From Morinoia aosen (Eukaryota > Arthropoda > Malacostraca > Amphipoda > Talitridae): 64,000 nt of DNA. Location: assembly GCA_030386875.1 (NCBI GenBank), contig CM059557.1, positions 60,900,514 through 60,964,513 on the forward strand, given 5' to 3'. Position numbers and translations under genes: made by a program. Within the stretch, counting starts at the first letter, position 1. Every line of letters starts with the position of its first letter. This document shows, one piece after another, positions 22,740 through 35,362 of the stretch. The notes under the pieces were generated by a model. That model searched no databases. It worked only from the letters and a program-made list of their open reading frames with translations, and had not been told where the DNA came from.

Positions 22740-25700
22740 GATTGCATCAGCTGTGTATATATTATATTGTAGAAAGGTATGCCATCGATGTTCACCGTTA
22801 AACTAATGAGAGATGCACTCTCATGTTCGAAATTTCTTTTTAGTTTTTTTCAACTGCTAATCCAATCAAAGTGCACACACTCTCAATTACATACGTCCCT
22901 CACTTCACATCTATAGCATATCTTCACTGTTACAAATTGACAAAGAGCTGTTTGAATTATCAGTCGATCACCCGATCAGTCCGATTCACTGTGCGTTTTT
23001 TCAACTCTTTCTGGAGAAATGACTTTCTGAAGAGCTACCGACGTCGATTTAAATTTTCTAAACACGCAACAATCCTTGGCCTTTTCTGTCTTTCACTTTA
23101 TTCATAGAATAATTTTACCATTCTTTAATTTTCCATCACCAAAGCAAAATTGTTAAGCGTATTTTTTCAACCTTGTAAGCTTATCTCACAAACCAAGAAC
23201 GACCAAAGCTTAATTTGACTAAAACGCTTGTGAAGTAGCGACTGATGTCAACACTGACCGCTGGCGCCGCTGCACACTCCCGTGGTGAAATGTGTGCGAC
23301 CAAATAATTAGTTCTAAATTTTTGCTATTTCATGTGACGTTATAACTATTTCACTGGCAATCACAATTATTAAAATGTTTTTCACTATGAAATAAAATAA
23401 TTGATGAATGAGTTTAATAATGTGATGTAAAGTTTGCAGTAATTATTATTGCTGGAGTAATACCACAGGCGCTTTATGTACATGCATGTACAATTTATAC
23501 AATACTTGCATTTAAAATTTGGAACTTGCATTTCAATGGCTCATAATAATTTTAGCCCTGCTGCAAGTAGAATTATTTTCTCTACATCAATGCGCATGTT
23601 TATTCGTTCGTGTGTTCGCCCTGCTTGTTTCCTATCAAATTGATCAAGTTGTTTATATTAAACGTGTGAAGGATTATGTTACGTACCGCTTATGTCTATG
23701 GAGGAGTTTTTGTCTCCATGAAGGAGGTCTTATAAAAAACTAATCGACGGCCTCCGAGTTTGCACGGCAGAGTGGAGGCCAACCTGCATTCATATCCACG
23801 ATTTGGGGCGCCAAATGCTTCGCTTATGCAGCCACTATTTCAGATTCTGCTGTAACCTACCTTGACGTGATCATTATTGCTCTAAATAACGCATCCACGG
23901 GCCTAATTGCGCAGTTCAGCGCAGGTGATGGTAGGGATTAACAACGCGGGTTAGAACGAGAGTTTGTAGTCAGTTTTGCATGGGAAAGTTCCACTGCTCG
24001 TCGCGGTAGATTCCCGCTATTTGTTCATTCCATAGCTTTACTGCCTTACTCAAATAAGGCAGGATTTTAGCGAAGAGTAAGGCAGACCCCAGGATTTTGG
24101 CAAAAAACACAGTTTTGGCACCCACCCACGATTGTCATCATGTGATTGTTATCCATATCATGTGTGTGTAGAAACAGTCTTAAGAAACTCATAAAGATAC
24201 CATAAATCGAACAAGAAAAACTCTAATGCTGCTAGTGTTTAAGCTCCATAGGAATTTTTTGTCATTATCGTTTTTGGATACATTTCAATTCGTCGCTCTA
24301 GCCCTGCGCTAGAGTCCAATTTCGATTATGAGCTGCGGTCCACCTGTGATGAGGGTTCATTTTGAAATGATTGCTAAAATGGAAACCGATGAAGTGAAAT
24401 TTAACCCTTCCATGATATTTTGAAAGAATAAGATTATCTACAGCAGAAAATTCTTGATCTCATGTTCGAGATATTATGTGAAATTCAGCAGATAGCGTCA
24501 CAGATTTCATCATAAAATTTTATTTACCCTGGAGGTAAAAATCTTTCACGAGCTTATGGGGGAAATTTCTATCGAAAATATGTAAACGAATAAATTATTT
24601 CAATTTTTTTGTTAGGGCTAAACGGATACCACAGTAAAGAAATATAAATTGCAACGGAAGTGAAAATTATCATGGACTGCATGAACTCTTTCGCATTTGC
24701 TCTTTTTTAGATAATACATCCAGCTATGCAAAAACCACGTTGCCCGTTCTATAACTTCAAAATTGTAAATCGATTTTCCGTAATTACTATTTGTTCACTT
24801 TTTCCGAAAAAATCAATTGCATATGAAATGAAAGAAGCACTCGAAACGAAAAAGAATCGTTGCATGATTTCACACCTATAGAGAACATTTCAAATAAATT
24901 CGTCGGAAAATTACGGTATTTTTTTGGCGAGATGGTCCCCTTAATTAAGCTCATGCCATTCCTCTGACTAATTACACAATAAAATATATGACTGTTAGAA
25001 ATGTTGGCAGATTATATTTGCCTTAAGCCGCTTCTTATTCAAGGTTGTGAATCTTAATGCGTTGTTTAGCGTCACATTACATGGGTGGTTCATAAAAAAT
25101 TTCTCTCCGTTATCCCATGCATCTACCATCCAGTATATTCAATTTTTGGTTAAAAGGTGTGCGTCAGTGTTTTTCACATTATGGTGAACTTCTACCTATT
25201 TTGATTTCTTCAACGGCTTGAAGACTCATGCAATTACTCAAAAACATGAAAATCGTGCGCCAAACATTCAGTGACAAGTAAATCAAGCCTCAAGCTGAGT
25301 AATTATTCTATTTTCGTTCAATAAATATTCATTTCGGTTATGTGTAGGACTCACCTTGAATCTTATATCCGAGTAGGTGCTGCATTCGAATGTGATGCGA
25401 ATACAGTATGGAACACACTACGTGTTCTATGCGGTAAGCTACACTTTCAGTTGAGTGATAAACCTGTAATTTGAGTAGAAACAAATTATTGAATTGTGAA
25501 TTAAGTTAGTTCGCAAGTTGCTCAAGCATCTCACTACGACAACGATGTTCCCAAGAACGAAAGGAGTTCAAATTGTATTCTTACACCCTGTGAAAAGAAA
25601 CAGTAAAATTTAGTTGAAAGTTTATAAAACAAGAGAAAAGTTGTGCATGAGAGTAAAATTAGAAAGGCAAATGCTGCGAAAAAAAGACTACTGTGAACCG

Positions 25701-26280
25701 AAAAAAGATAGATTTTAACAGAGCAAAAACATTCTCTGTTCTAACTAAAAAAGCTGTCAAATATTCAGGTCAAGACATCGTATCTTCCTCCCGGTAGCGC
25801 TAATTTTTGTAGCTCCAATACTTCAATCATCCTGAGGGAAATAATTATATTCGAACAAACTTAAATTATCTAGTCAAGTCCCTCAATATTTTTGCGTATG
25901 AGCGGTCCAAGTAAATTTTTTTTGCACGAAGTCTCAGAAAAAGAAAAATCAATAATTGTTTTCATGAACGAAATTTTCAGTGTTTGCATTGTTACTCATT
26001 TCATTGTTTTCTATTTGTTATGACTTTTTCTGTGTGCAAGAAAATCTCTTATTCATTACTAATGTACACGACTCGTCAAAAATGACGGGATTCTATACTT
26101 TCCTTAAAAAGTCTCATGATATGGATGACAAACAAATATGCCCATCCTAATAGTACTTGAGATTAAAATATTCTAGTACTTGTGCACTGGTGAAACTCGG
26201 ATCTCAGATACGGTCATTAAGTATCCATAAGAACGCGACAGAGAGACACACCAGGCAAGCAGTAACTGTGTATTATTATT
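22740..26280. other. No recognisable gene
   Basis: AT-rich, with stops throughout. A possible end of a TTAA-flanked element lies at 24941-24944, where the minus strand reads TTAAGGGGACCATCTCGCC, similar in style to elements A and B, but no left end is evident. Confidence 0.4.
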
Positions 26281-26286
26281 TAATTA

Positions 26287-26580
26287 CTTATTGCATAAAA
26301 TTCACCACAAATTTAATGCGTTTCATGAAATTTTCCTCGTATAGGAGAAATTACGCGCAAAGAATAAGAATGTATATTAATTTATTCACACGCGTATTTA
26401 ATAAGACACCGGGCATTTAATTACATGAGGATAGACTAGAAAGTGCATAAAATTTTCCACAACTTTAATGTGTTCTATGATATTCCCATTGTAATAACAT
26501 AGGAGAAATTACAGCAAAAATATAAAATTTTATTTATTTAAAAATTTAAGGAGACACTTGGCGTTTTATTATGTTGGGGA
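26287..26580. repeat. Diverged two-copy direct repeat (~150 bp)
   Basis: Both copies contain TGCATAAAATT(C/T)(A/T)CCACAA, TTTAATG(C/T)GTT and ATAGGAGAAATTAC, then AAGACACCGGGCATTTAAT or its variant GGAGACACTTGGCGTTTTAT. The second copy starts near 26441. Confidence 0.55.
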
Positions 26581-27079
26581 TTTCTGGAAAGGTACAGGGA
26601 AAGATGTTCAAGTAATGAAATTCAGCAAAAATATTATTAAATGATACTAAAAGATTAATGGTCAGGAATAAATCGTGATTCAGCCGTAAGTGGTTCAAAC
26701 TATCAGTTGATAACGTTCAGAACAATTTTGAGTTGGTAACAGTAGACAATAGCCAAGGGTCGATTATAATATACACCTGGCGTACATGATGGTGGTTCGT
26801 TTGCCCTATGAAGGCGTTCTGAACTGAAAGAGCGACATTCAACAGTCGACTGGAGGGCAGCATCTGAAAGAATTTAATTTGAGCGACTTTATCGATAACA
26901 TGGATCACGGCCGTTTGTCACCTAACCGAGTAGTTCGGGACTTCTCTCTGTTGGAAACAAACGGTAAATTTGATGTAGGAATGTTTTGAAATTGTACTGC
27001 TCACTTGAGAAAAGTTCAAGAATGGGTCAATCGTACGCTGACTTTCCGGAAATGAAGAATTATGACATAGGGGTATAAC

Positions 27080-27821
27080 CAGTGGTGGGCACGATAACGA
27101 AAAAACGTTATCGCGATAACCAATAAATCGATAACGAAAACCTTATCGGCGATAACCGATAATCGATAATTGGCGAAAAATTTATCGCCGATAATCGATA
27201 ACCGATAAATCGATAAATCCAAAATTCTGATACATGCGATAACGATATTGGTACACTAGAATTATACGCCAAGTCGCCAACATCAATAATACCACAAAAA
27301 TGGCCCTAGTGAAGCTAGTCTAGCTCCACTAGGACCACTGGTTACCTCCCTATCTCTATCACTAAGTTCTTCTATATCACTCATATTATCAATGAATTAG
27401 TATAATGCAAGTTTGACCTTAAACAAGACGGACTTGAATACACATCCAACGATCAGAGGAGCTAAATACGAACTCAATACGTGTCGTCACGGTCTCACCC
27501 ACAGGGTTGCCAGCTAGATGTCCCAGTCCACATGAGGCCACACTTCTGATCAAAAAGGCCACAAAAGAGGCCAACATTATTACACCATATAACACGTACA
27601 TCCTACAGGTATAGTTCCTGTCCCGAACTCGTCCCACCCCGTCATGTGGAATCCCAGCGGGAAAAACTGAAATTATCGAGTATCGATAGTTTGGAACCAT
27701 AAGTATCGGCGATACCGATAAATCGTTAACTCGGGAAAAAAAATTATCGGATAACCGATAACCCGAAATCGTTATCGCGATAAAATATCGCGATAATTTA
27801 TCGCGATAACGCCCAGCTTTG
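27080..27821. mobile_element. Non-autonomous hAT element
   Basis: 742 bp, with CAGTGGTGGGC at the left end and GCCCAGCTTTG at the right end, flanked by an exact 8-bp duplication GGTATAAC (27072-27079 and 27822-27829). The 8-bp duplication and CA...TG termini are hAT hallmarks. Both subterminal regions (27090-27240 and 27690-27810) are dense in GATAAC / TTATCG motifs in both orientations, probable transposase binding sites. The middle has no intact transposase. Confidence 0.85.
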
Positions 27822-27897
27822 GGTATAACTCCATCACATTCAACATTAGTCGCGAAGTAATCTAATTTGTTTTGATATTCAAAAGAATATTACTAAC

Positions 27898-28060
27898 GAA
27901 CGTATCACAAAAGAGGAGTTGAAGGTGTTTTTCAGTATTTGATTAGTGTCTGGATGTAGCAATAGAACGAGTATGGCTTCTCTGTGGGACAATGGGGATG
28001 ATTTTATAATTCTAGCAATTTTTCATCAAAGAACAACTCAAACAGTTATATTATTATATA
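27898..28060 (+). pseudogene. Probable piggyBac-like transposase fragment
   Basis: The frame EELKVFFSI, stop, LVSGCSNRTSMASLWDNGDD, then FIILAIFHQRTTQ resembles the piggyBac DDE_Tnp_1_7 segment (EL..F.gilil.G......YW......). It lies just downstream of the hAT insertion, which probably split it. No catalytic residues are visible. Confidence 0.4.
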
Positions 28061-28727
28061 TATTTTCGAATATTTGCGCTCGGATGCCATTGTTACGCGG
28101 ACATTCTATCATACAGTTCTATAACAAATGCGCGCGTAAGATCCCAATTAATATTTTTACATCCTAATCGCGGTGATGCTAGGAAATTAACGAATATAGT
28201 CCAACAAAAAAAATGCAATTTAAGAGCTGCACCCATTACTCCATGCTGGTACAAGCGTAACTCTAAAGAACGAACGAAACATATTTCTTACACTTGAAGT
28301 TATTATGAATTAGATCATTAGATTGGTAGTAGTTGTTGGATTTGGTGAGACCAAATTTCACAGATGCTAAAAAAGTAAGGAGGAATGCGCCAATTAATTA
28401 GTGAACGAAATTTGGATGTTGAGCCCTAACTCTCTGCAAATCCGGTTATAACTCACATTTTCTGGATGTTCCGACAGCCAATCTTTTACCCACTATCTAT
28501 TTGCGGTGTTTCTTTTTTTTTTACCGCAAAGCTGATGAGCAAGCTTACTTTGACTACGGCTAACCTCTCCCGACAACGCATAGTGAAGCACTGCCAAGCT
28601 TACCAGCGACGCGCCACAGCCGCCACTCTCAGTCAAGAGAACGTACGTGTGAACGCAAGTGCTTTGACCACACTCCATGAGTGTGAGTGTCACTGACGAA
28701 AAAACTGATCGTGTGAAAGGCCCTTTA

Positions 28728-30411
28728 AGGGGTGTTCACGGCATCGCCTAGCTCCACCCATTTCCTCTCTTATTGTTGCAACTCGGCTCTCTGTAGTGGT
28801 GTTTCAGCGCACACGAGTGTCAAATTTTGTGATCGCTCTCCGCACGATACGTGAGCATGCATGCAGGGGCTGTTACCAGTAGTCAGTCAGACATCGTGTA
28901 TGAAACATGTCTGCGATTAGCCGTCCTCTCCCTTCACTTGCGTCTTTGACTGACTGCAGTAGGCGGTCGACATAATTAATCATAGAAATCTTAAAAACGC
29001 ACCTATGTTTATGGAGAGAAAAAAGTAGCGAGTATAGAGATAGATTTCTTCGAAATATAGCACTGAACAAGATTGTAAAAGAAATGAAGCCATAGATTGA
29101 ATGAACTCTTGAATAAACAAAGAATAAATAAATACACTTTGGTTGCAGTTCAGGTGGGAAAACAAGCCGCCTAAAAAGATTCCCAGGAATCAGGTGCATG
29201 AACTGACGAAATAGTATTCTCAAATTGTGATTCCCATTCCCAATAGTATTCACATTCTTAGACGAAAGTGACTCTCATTGCGCCTCTACTTCATCATAGG
29301 ATGAAGTACTTCATTCTCAACCCGATGTAGGTAACAAATTAATTCTTACACGTGTATTGTTGCTTCTCTTGCTTCCTGCATAAAAATTACTATTAAGAGT
29401 CTTTTTTCGGAAGCTCGAAATCACTGTAGCGCGATTTCAGTTACAATAACTTGCAATGCCCTGAGTTGCAGAAGTCAAAAATGACGGAAAGTAGTATGAT
29501 TTACACGATTTATACTTTCAGAAGAGGAAGAGTTCAAGTATAAATTTATACCATACAGCTATGTGGGAATTTTAAATTTGTATGTCTAATATTCATACTT
29601 ATTATTGTTCAAAATACAATCATTATAGTGTTACAGTTTGTGTTTCAGCTTGATGACTAAATCAAGCATTTAATAATCAAACCAAATATATAATAATGTC
29701 GTGATAGACATTTTTTCACTAATATCAGTGCTATTTTATTGTATGATGAAATATTATTTATGATGGTTCCACTCTCTTAAAATTAGTTATTTGTACCAAC
29801 GTACATGTTGCAATTTTGTGTACAAGTGTCTCAGTATTGGATGTTTTCATATTTATGAAAATCAATCTGCATTCCACCTTGCAAAACAAAAAACTTTAAT
29901 TGCAATCAAGCGTAGTTGCATTCGCGGGAGCAACCCATTGGAAACCACAGTTTTTAATCAAATATATTTGACGTTCATATTAAACCATATTAATTTCATT
30001 ATTCATTTTTTTATGATATATATATATTTTGCTGGTATCAGAACCCTTAAAATAATATCAATGCATTTATTTAACCATTTTCAAATATTGAATTACTGTG
30101 AATTAACCGTAGAACATTAACATGACTTAAAAAACAAATATTAGTAAATTCAATAATGAAAACAAATCCATTTTTTTGCAGTTCTATTCGTATGCTTTAC
30201 AGGTCCTTTGCATTCTTAGAGAGCACCATTATGACGTAACCACAGACGTCCGATTTTCGTGCGGTACTGAGCTCCGCGTCCGTGGCTGGCCAGCACCGTA
30301 TCGTGTAATAGCTTTGTAGTGTGCTGGTGACGGCGGCTGCATGACTTCGGAGAAGAAAGCGCATCTCTCGCGCACACCAGTGCCACTTTTTGCCACCGTT
30401 TAATATGGGCT
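28728..30411 (+). mobile_element. PIF/Harbinger-like element, copy A
   Basis: 1684 bp, flanked by TTA at 28725-28727 and 30412-30414, the target size and sequence typical of PIF/Harbinger. Imperfect terminal repeats: AGGGGTGTTCACGG left and, read inwards from the right, AGCCCATATTAAACGG. It carries a broken MADF gene at 28907. Its whole length matches, in reverse orientation, the element at 49765-52745, apart from an extra ~1.26 kb there. No DDE transposase found. Confidence 0.7.
28907..29262 (+). pseudogene. MADF-domain protein of Harbinger-like element, copy A
   Basis: From the ATG at 28907: MSAISRPLPSLASLTDCSRR, a stop, then IEILKTHLCLWREKSSEYRD and RFLRNIALNKIVKEMKP, then stops. The pattern I.......LW...S.(D/E)Y....R...L..I is a MADF (Myb/SANT-like) DNA-binding domain, which PIF/Harbinger elements encode as a second protein. 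It aligns throughout with the minus-strand copy at 52210-52555. Dead: several in-frame stops. Confidence 0.7.
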
Positions 30412-30480
30412 TTAGGCCACTCTGCCCCAGAACGCATAGCGCAGTACAGCAAGCAATGTATACGCGCTGCTGGTTAGGCC

Positions 30481-30622
30481 ACTCTTTTTCGTCTTTTTAG
30501 GCCTTTTTCGTCTTCTACTATCCTTTTCCTTTTCTTTCCTCCCTTTTTCTCTTCTGGCACACTCTGTGCTAAACTCTAATTCTCTTCTCTTCTTTCCCAT
30601 TGTCACCGCCCCCCCCCCCCCA
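30481..30622. repeat. Polypyrimidine tract
   Basis: About 140 bp made mostly of C and T, ending in a run of fifteen C (about 30606-30620). Low-complexity sequence that can form triplex-like structures; no gene. Confidence 0.6.
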
Positions 30623-30639
30623 CTCTGCCTGCAAGACAT

Positions 30640-31540
30640 CTACGCCCTATGAGGGGAAATTATGACTTAGGCCGCTCTGCCGGCTTTGGCCCCTGATTTG
30701 TGAGTTAGGACACTGTATATTTGCCCTCCAATTGTTCTGCTTTTAACTTTATGGTATTTTTTTCGTTTTACCTCGCATTTACGATACCGAATAGTGGAGT
30801 AACAGAAATTTAGATTTATTCCGTGTTTTATTCTAGGTCCCGTCATTATATTCCAGTCTAGAATTGATTATTATAATGGCTTGTACAACGGCATAAATTT
30901 CTCGTCATTTCAGTGAAGAAATGGAATATATCAGGGAAAACAATTTCCTGCAGGTTACAAAATGTAGATCGCATGTTCGCGTATCAGGTGGCGCGTCCCT
31001 CACTTCAAAGAAAACCGAAAGGCCCGTAACAATTGTGCGACACAGCAGTTTCTTTGAACTGGTGCACAATGGGGTTGAGTTCACTTCAGTGACGTGTCAA
31101 AGTTCTCGTGTTCAGTTCTGACGGTAAAATTTTGGTACAACGCATTAAGGCCATTATAGACCTGCGGAGTTCTTAACGTCAATTGACTACTGGTGTACAC
31201 ATGAAGCCGTGCAAATGAGAGTAATTGCGTGCGCAACTGGAACTGATGCTTTTACATGGAGTTACCGCTAGCAGTCAATGCAATCAATGTAGTGAAGAGA
31301 GCGGCTACTACATAGGTAAACTCCTGGTAGCTACAGATTTATTTTTCAAGAGCTAAATACTGATGAGAGATTATTCAGAACGTATATGTGGCTTAAGTAC
31401 CTAAGTTTCAGCAGGTTCTCCACAAAGTGACTGAAAAATTCTGGCAAAGGTTGAGCAAATGGGTGGCGTTTAGTGCACTTGTAATCAGTTGACGTTAAAA
31501 AGTCTATAATGGCTATAATATAAAGTCTATAATGCCCTTT
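30640..31540. other. No recognisable gene
   Basis: The frame 30921-31121 (66 codons) has no known motif. This may be the N-terminal half of the Tc1-like element that follows, but it cannot be shown. Confidence 0.35.
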
Positions 31541-31545
31541 AACAG

Positions 31546-31900
31546 GTGAGAGGTAATTCCCTTGAAGCAAGTGTGAAGATGTGGGGAATAATTTCTTCAG
31601 CAGGAATGAGCCATATCATCTATTTACATGAAAGAAATAAAACAGAAGTTTATACAGCTTCTTCAGTTACATGTGAGGAACCTACACCTGAATTCATATC
31701 AACCCACCATTTTCATGCTAGACAATGCCCGTTGCTACTAGGCTAGGGAAATGATTTCTCTGGAAGAAAAAAAAATTACTGATCGACTGCCAGCTCAGGG
31801 TCCCGGCCTGAACCCGATCGGAAATGTTCGGAAGATTGTTTGAGAGAGCGCTTAGAAACCAATCCTTGAAATCAAAACCATTTTCAAAATTTTCTGAAGC
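31546..31900 (+). pseudogene. Tc1-like transposase remnant
   Basis: Reads VKMWGIISSAGMSHIIYLHE and, after a frame change, FMLDNARCY and LPAQGPGLNPIGNVRKIV. These match the Tc1 blocks V.VWG.is..G, the second catalytic aspartate in .QDNA..H, and P..SPDLNPIENVW. Frameshifts and stops, and a G where the family has the third catalytic E, make it inactive. Confidence 0.7.
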
Positions 31901-31989
31901 ATGAGTAAGAGGGGAAAACTCCTGAATTTGTCAGAAACTAATAATGTTATGTGGTCGATGATGCAGTGTAGTGACGTAAAATAAAGGGA

Positions 31990-33340
31990 TGGTCATTAAA
32001 TATTAAAATAATTTTTAGAATTTTGTATGAAGTCAATATTTTCACATGGCCTTAACATCAGCAAATCACCAATTTTTCGAAATTGAAATATAGTATCGTA
32101 ATTGTTGTAAAACGTGGAACTTTTCATACAGTGAGTTTATTAATATTTATTTATGACAGTTTTCGAAAGTTGTTGGAAAAATCTCCCACATGCTCACGAG
32201 GGGCACTAGTCAGTTGGTTCCGTGGCGTGAGGTTGGGCGAGTAGCTTTGCTTCTTTCCGTTGTTTTCGGTCGTTTGCAGTAAGTGGGAAGTGATATCGAT
32301 GGATCTTTTTAGTTTTGAGGTAGGATTACGGTGAACGTTGATGTTTTTCTGCATTGGAGTTTGTCCTGCCGGTGTCAACCCACTAATTTATCGTCACAAT
32401 ACCTAACTATCCTAAATTTCTTGGGTTTTGTGTATCGACTATATTTACGTTTGCGTGCCTGTGTCTGTTATTCTATTTTTGCTTAGTTAAGGGTTTGTTT
32501 AATCTTTTAAAGGTGTTCAGGGTTTTGAACATTGAACTTTAAATATTGAATTGAATGAACGACATCTTGCCGTAACTATTAAAGATTGAGCGCTGCTCAT
32601 ATCTCATTGAACTTCGATTTAACTAACGGCATATTGCCGTACCTTATTAGAGTTTGAGCGTCGCTCATATCTCATTGAACTTTAAGCTAAAAATTCAGCT
32701 CCTAATACGCGGAATCGTGGATGCAATACTACTCACCCTTGAGGTGTTTTAAAATTCACTTCTCTGGGCCTATGACTTTCATCAGACTAAAATCCTTGAA
32801 ATATCCTATCTGTCCTTACCTGAACACCTGCCTTTGACTGTTTTCCTCTAAATTTCCTAACATTCTTCTAAACGTGGTATAATGCCCACGAAGTGTGGCA
32901 ATAAACTTGGGTGAGTGGTTGCAGGTTTAGTTTGTCCTGATTTTGACTCATTTGAATTTGTTTGTTTTTGTTTGCTCTAATCGGTCGTAATTTTATTTGA
33001 ATCGGTCATTAAATTAGCTTTGTTTGCCTTCAGTATGATCGCTACGTTCCGTGCTGTTGACACTGGGGGCACTCCACTGGGTGCGTTTAGGTGTGCTGTC
33101 TAAATTTGATATCTTGAAAGTTTTGTTTTCCGAAAGTAGAAATTTTGTTGCTGGTCGTCGTCAGTCTGAACTCACCTTGTTTTTTCTTTGCTCCAGGTCG
33201 GCATGTGGCCTCTTACCCTGGCTTCACGCTCTGTCAGCAACGTTTCTGGTAAACATACCTTGCTCTGCCCTGCTGAGACGCCGCTCAGTTGCTTTTTCCG
33301 TGCCTTGACGTTACGAAGCATCTTTCCTACTCTGCCTTTG
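31990..33340. other. No gene; one tandem duplication
   Basis: Holds a two-copy tandem repeat at 32531-32673 (units of about 75 and 68 bp sharing ATTGAACTT, TTGCCGTA and GCTCATATCTC). Otherwise nothing recognised. Confidence 0.5.
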
Positions 33341-33359
33341 AGCGACCATTATAGACCGA

Positions 33360-33515
33360 CCGGGGCTCCGGCCCCGGCCCCGGCCCCGGCCAACCCCGGC
33401 CGTTTTGGTTGACCCCGGCCCCGGCCCCGGCAAGCCCCGAAAATTTTTGCAGACCCCGGCCCCGGCCCCGGCAAAATAGTGCCCTAAACCGGGGTTTTGG
33501 CCGGGGTTTTTAGTT
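33360..33515. repeat. Left CCCCGGCC-rich subterminal repeats of hAT
   Basis: Repeated CCCCGGCC units in three groups separated by spacers, mirrored by 44996-45127 at the other end. They may be transposase binding sites; G-quadruplex-forming on one strand. Confidence 0.65.
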
Positions 33516-33520
33516 TTTTA

Positions 33521-34876
33521 CTACACCTTTTTCACTTCAAATTAATCCAAGTCAAGGTCAATTTAATCCAAGATAAGTTCTATTTAATCCGAGTCAAGTT
33601 CAAATTAATGCAACTCAAATTCAAATTAAACGTGCTAAGTATCCAGCATCAGGAGGCAGAGTGTGATGCAGATCTTTGAACGGAGTAACATATAGAAATC
33701 AATTATAAAAACTTCGTATTAACTATACATTACAGTTGTTTTTCAATTCTACATTAATGGCAGTGTGCATCCATTCAAATATTTATGTTCAAAGACAATT
33801 TTATGTAACACATGCACATACACATAGTAGTATCGAGGATTTAATTACTCGTATAGAGATTTATATGCGTGAAATTTCGTTTTATCACATATATGCAACT
33901 ACGAAAGATTACCATTGGATGATATGGAGATTTAACATTCAAAAGAAATATAGCAACGAGGTCTGTTTTTGCTTGTTCAAACGATTTTTGTAAAACAGGT
34001 TTCATTTTTTTTACCGATCGAGATGATATATTTGCCTAGGCCTATTCATTTGAAGGGATGGCCCAATTTTTATTGCTATTGCAGAATTGTATCTTTGTAG
34101 TAATGTACTCATATAAATTGTAATCAAATGGTATCGTACATAAGTACTCAGTGAATTGCAATTGCTCATTTATTTTAAAGGCTAAATCTACACATCGTCC
34201 AGTGGCAATCATTTGTAATTGCATGCACATTTGATTTCATAAATATGATAAAGTGGAATTTCAGGCATGTAAATCTTCAAATGAGTGTGAATAAATCATC
34301 GATACTATGTGTATCTGTAACATAAAAGTACCTTTGAACATAATTATTTAAATGGATGCATACTGCCATTAATTTAGAATTATAAAACAACTTTAATGTG
34401 TAGTTTAATACGAACTTTTTATAATTGACTTCTAACTATTACTCCGCTCAAAGATCTGAATCACACTCTGCCTCCTGATGCTGGACACTTAGTACATTTT
34501 ACGAGAGCTTGTTTTAACACTGCAGAAATTTCAAGTATTCTTTGCTGAAAGGAAAAACGTTCTTCTTGCTCATCACATCCAACAGATACATTTTTAATAC
34601 AAAAAACACTCAAACTAACGAGAGATTTATGTCGATTCTCAACTCAACTTGGAGCAGGATTAATTTGAACTTGGTTTGGATTAATTTAAACTTGGCTTGG
34701 ATTAATTTGAACTTGACTTGGACTAATTTGAACTTGACTTGGATTGATATGAATTTGATTTGGTTTAATTTTAACTTGAATTGGATTAAATTGATATTGA
34801 TTTGGATTAATTCGAACTTGACATGGATTAATTTGAACTTGACTTGGACTAATAGTTTGAAGTGAATAAAGCGTAG
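33521..34876. repeat. 1.36-kb foldback (long inverted repeat)
   Basis: The arms 33521-33955 and 34160-34876 are inverted copies (shared block GCATCAGGAGGCAGAGTGTG near 33645 and its complement near 34480). The outer part of each arm is made of 21-bp tandem units of the type TTAATCCAAGTCAAGTTCAAA: about four in the left arm, about eleven in the right. Long TIRs built of short tandem repeats recall Foldback elements. No coding region; no clear target duplication. Confidence 0.7.
34640..34858. repeat. 21-bp tandem repeat array, right foldback arm
   Basis: About eleven units of GATTAATTTGAACTTGACTTG-type sequence with substitutions. Because 21 is divisible by three, the array reads open as a heptapeptide repeat on both strands; this is not a gene. 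Confidence 0.75.
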
Positions 34877-34879
34877 TGT

Positions 34880-35360
34880 GCCCGGCTACCCACACGTGAA
34901 AAATTCACGTGTCTTTTAAACTAATTTAAAAACGATTTCTCAAGAGATTTTCGATTTCATTGCAACCCTGAAGAGCATGCAGTCACTGAAAAGAAAAAGC
35001 AGTATCTATGCTACCATCCAGTGTAATTATAATCCAGTGCGCAGGTATTGGCATGAAAGAATCTCGACTTGGAGGGGTCCTAATATCAGCAGTTATTGAG
35101 AAGACGCTATTTTTGTTAACTTGCTTTTATATTTCCTCTGAAATAGCAAAATGAATTTGGATACTGAGGTCCGGAATTAGTCTCTGATGGAACGTGAAAC
35201 TTCTTATTCAAAAACCCTACAAAATTAATAATGTTTCGTATTCCATAGGGTCTTAAGGGTTGAGTGTGTCACAAAGCCAGTAAATAAAAAATTTCTCTCT
35301 ATGAATTTGGTCAGTATTATTTGACTCCCAGTTTTTAGATTGAGTAAATGTTTTTTTTTA
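34880..35360. other. Degraded hAT interior
   Basis: Contains a perfect hairpin at 34892-34912 (ACACGTGAA, AAA, TTCACGTGT). Minus-strand translations near 35200-35290 vaguely recall the hAT P-S motif region but are too decayed to assign. Confidence 0.35.
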
Positions 35361-35362
35361 AG

